Below, piece by piece: positions 63,579 through 64,000 of a stretch of DNA of 64,000 bases. This stretch comes from an uncultured Clostridia bacterium (GTDB taxonomy: Bacteria > Bacillota > Clostridia > TANB77 > CAG-508). The notes under the pieces are model-generated. The model did not search any database. It was not told the DNA's origin and was given only the letters and a program-made list of their open reading frames with translations. How positions within the stretch are numbered: the first letter of the stretch is position 1; the number at the start of each line of letters is the position of its first letter. Made by a program: the position numbers and the translations under genes. Location of the stretch: contig CAKOTZ010000005.1 in the NCBI GenBank assembly GCA_934120395.1, positions 53,113-117,112 of the forward strand. The letters run 5' to 3'.

Positions 63579-63836
63579 TTATTTACAATCTTTATTTGCA
63601 ACACTTTCTATATTTTGCAATTCAAATCTATACTTTTGTTCTACATCTGGATATTTTTTGTGATCCACTTCACTCAAAAACATCTCTACTGGTCTAATCC
63701 ATAAACTACAGTCACCATAAAGTTTTCTATATACAACATATTTTTCTTTTGTTTCTGAATGATTTGCTATATCTTCCACTATGTAATAATCCCCTTTGAA
63801 ATGTTTGTATATTGCATTAATTTTTAATTCTCTCAT
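63579..63836 (-). CDS. DUF1653-family protein
   Basis: 85 aa. The family pattern is complete: IYKHFKGDYYIVEDIANHSETKEKYVVYRKLYGDCSLWIRPVEMFL. These small cytoplasmic proteins are widespread, but their role is unknown. A GGAGG sequence precedes the ATG. Confidence 0.85.
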   Translation of the reverse strand: MRELKINAIYKHFKGDYYIVEDIANHSETKEKYVVYRKLYGDCSLWIRPVEMFLSEVDHKKYPDVEQKYRFELQNIESVANKDCK

Positions 63837-63913
63837 TTTAATACCTCCGTAATAAATTTCTATTATTTACTTTATCACATAATCTTTGCCATTACAATAA
63901 ATTATTCATACAT

Positions 63914-63956
63914 TATAATCTATAAATAGTAATTTATCGAGGAGGTATTTGTAATG
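63914..63956 (+). promoter_or_regulatory. promoter and ribosome site of the last, partial gene
   Basis: TATAAT (63914-63919) with a weak TTACAA 16 bases upstream, then GAGGAGG at about 63939-63945 before the ATG at 63954. Confidence 0.45.
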
Positions 63957-64000
63957 AAAAATAAAAAAATTGGTATAGGTTCATTGTCATTGTTACTAGT
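63954..64000 (+). CDS. start of a secreted or membrane protein (cut by window edge)
   Basis: Only 15 codons are present (MKNKKIGIGSLSLLL...). A basic start followed by a hydrophobic run suggests a signal peptide. GAGGAGGT upstream supports a real gene; function cannot be told. Confidence 0.5.
   Translation, partial: MKNKKIGIGSLSLLL

Overview
The window comes from an AT-rich, spore-forming Gram-positive bacterium, most likely an uncultured gut-type member of the Clostridia. Sporulation and germination genes (dpaA, gpr, cotJABC, spoVT), two sortases with LPXTG substrates, the rimP-nusA-ylxR-ylxQ-infB-rbfA-nrnA-truB operon and an Asp23/AmaP envelope-stress module support this. Nearly all genes lie on the minus strand.

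Layout. 1-1.0 kb: ECF-like sigma factor with an anti-sigma-like partner cut by the window edge. 1.1-2.9 kb: sortase and a cohesin-like LPXTG protein. 3.0-10.6 kb: translation/RNA operon with a clear sigma-A promoter. 10.7-12.7 kb: small alarmone synthetase, second sortase and a small LPXTG protein. 12.7-26.1 kb: ychF, pfkA, a VWA/XpaC/solute-binding/TelA operon, pgi, ndk, uppP, dpaA, a TPR protein, an odd secreted protein, gpr. 27.2-28.1 kb: type III toxin-antitoxin locus (ToxN plus three 36-nt ToxI repeats). 28.1-34.7 kb: five tandem copies of a pilin-like gene with hypervariable C-termini, each followed by a conserved structured-RNA-like element of about 250 nt, plus one Asn-codon-rich segment that looks like a diversity-generating template repeat. 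34.7-52 kb: holA, ruvC, debranching enzyme, yvcK, murB, fhs, xseAB, nusB, Asp23/AmaP, fmt, def, priA, glyQS. 52-57 kb: a tight DnaA-box cluster, ileS with a T-box leader, cotJ operon. 57-64 kb: ParE-type TA pair, Ca-type P-ATPase, spoVT with a sigma-G-like promoter, ABC exporter, DUF1653 protein and the start of a secreted protein.

The most striking feature is a genome-wide decoding oddity. Seven genes (infB, ylxQ, a sortase, uppP, holA, fmt, cotJC) are each broken into two reading frames, holA twice. At all eight breaks the upstream frame contains an in-frame CGG codon, and a +1 shift (skipping the C, reading GGN as Gly) restores the family sequence and normal length. A by-eye scan of the other genes, roughly 18,000 codons, found no other in-frame CGG except two in one foreign-looking gene (24591-25076). 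CGG therefore behaves as a dedicated +1 frameshift signal, or CGGN as a four-base glycine codon, rather than as arginine. UGA still works as a stop (36309-36311).

The pilin-like array is the second notable system. Differences between the five variable ends and the template-like segment fall mostly at template adenines, as in diversity-generating retroelements, but no reverse transcriptase is present in the window.
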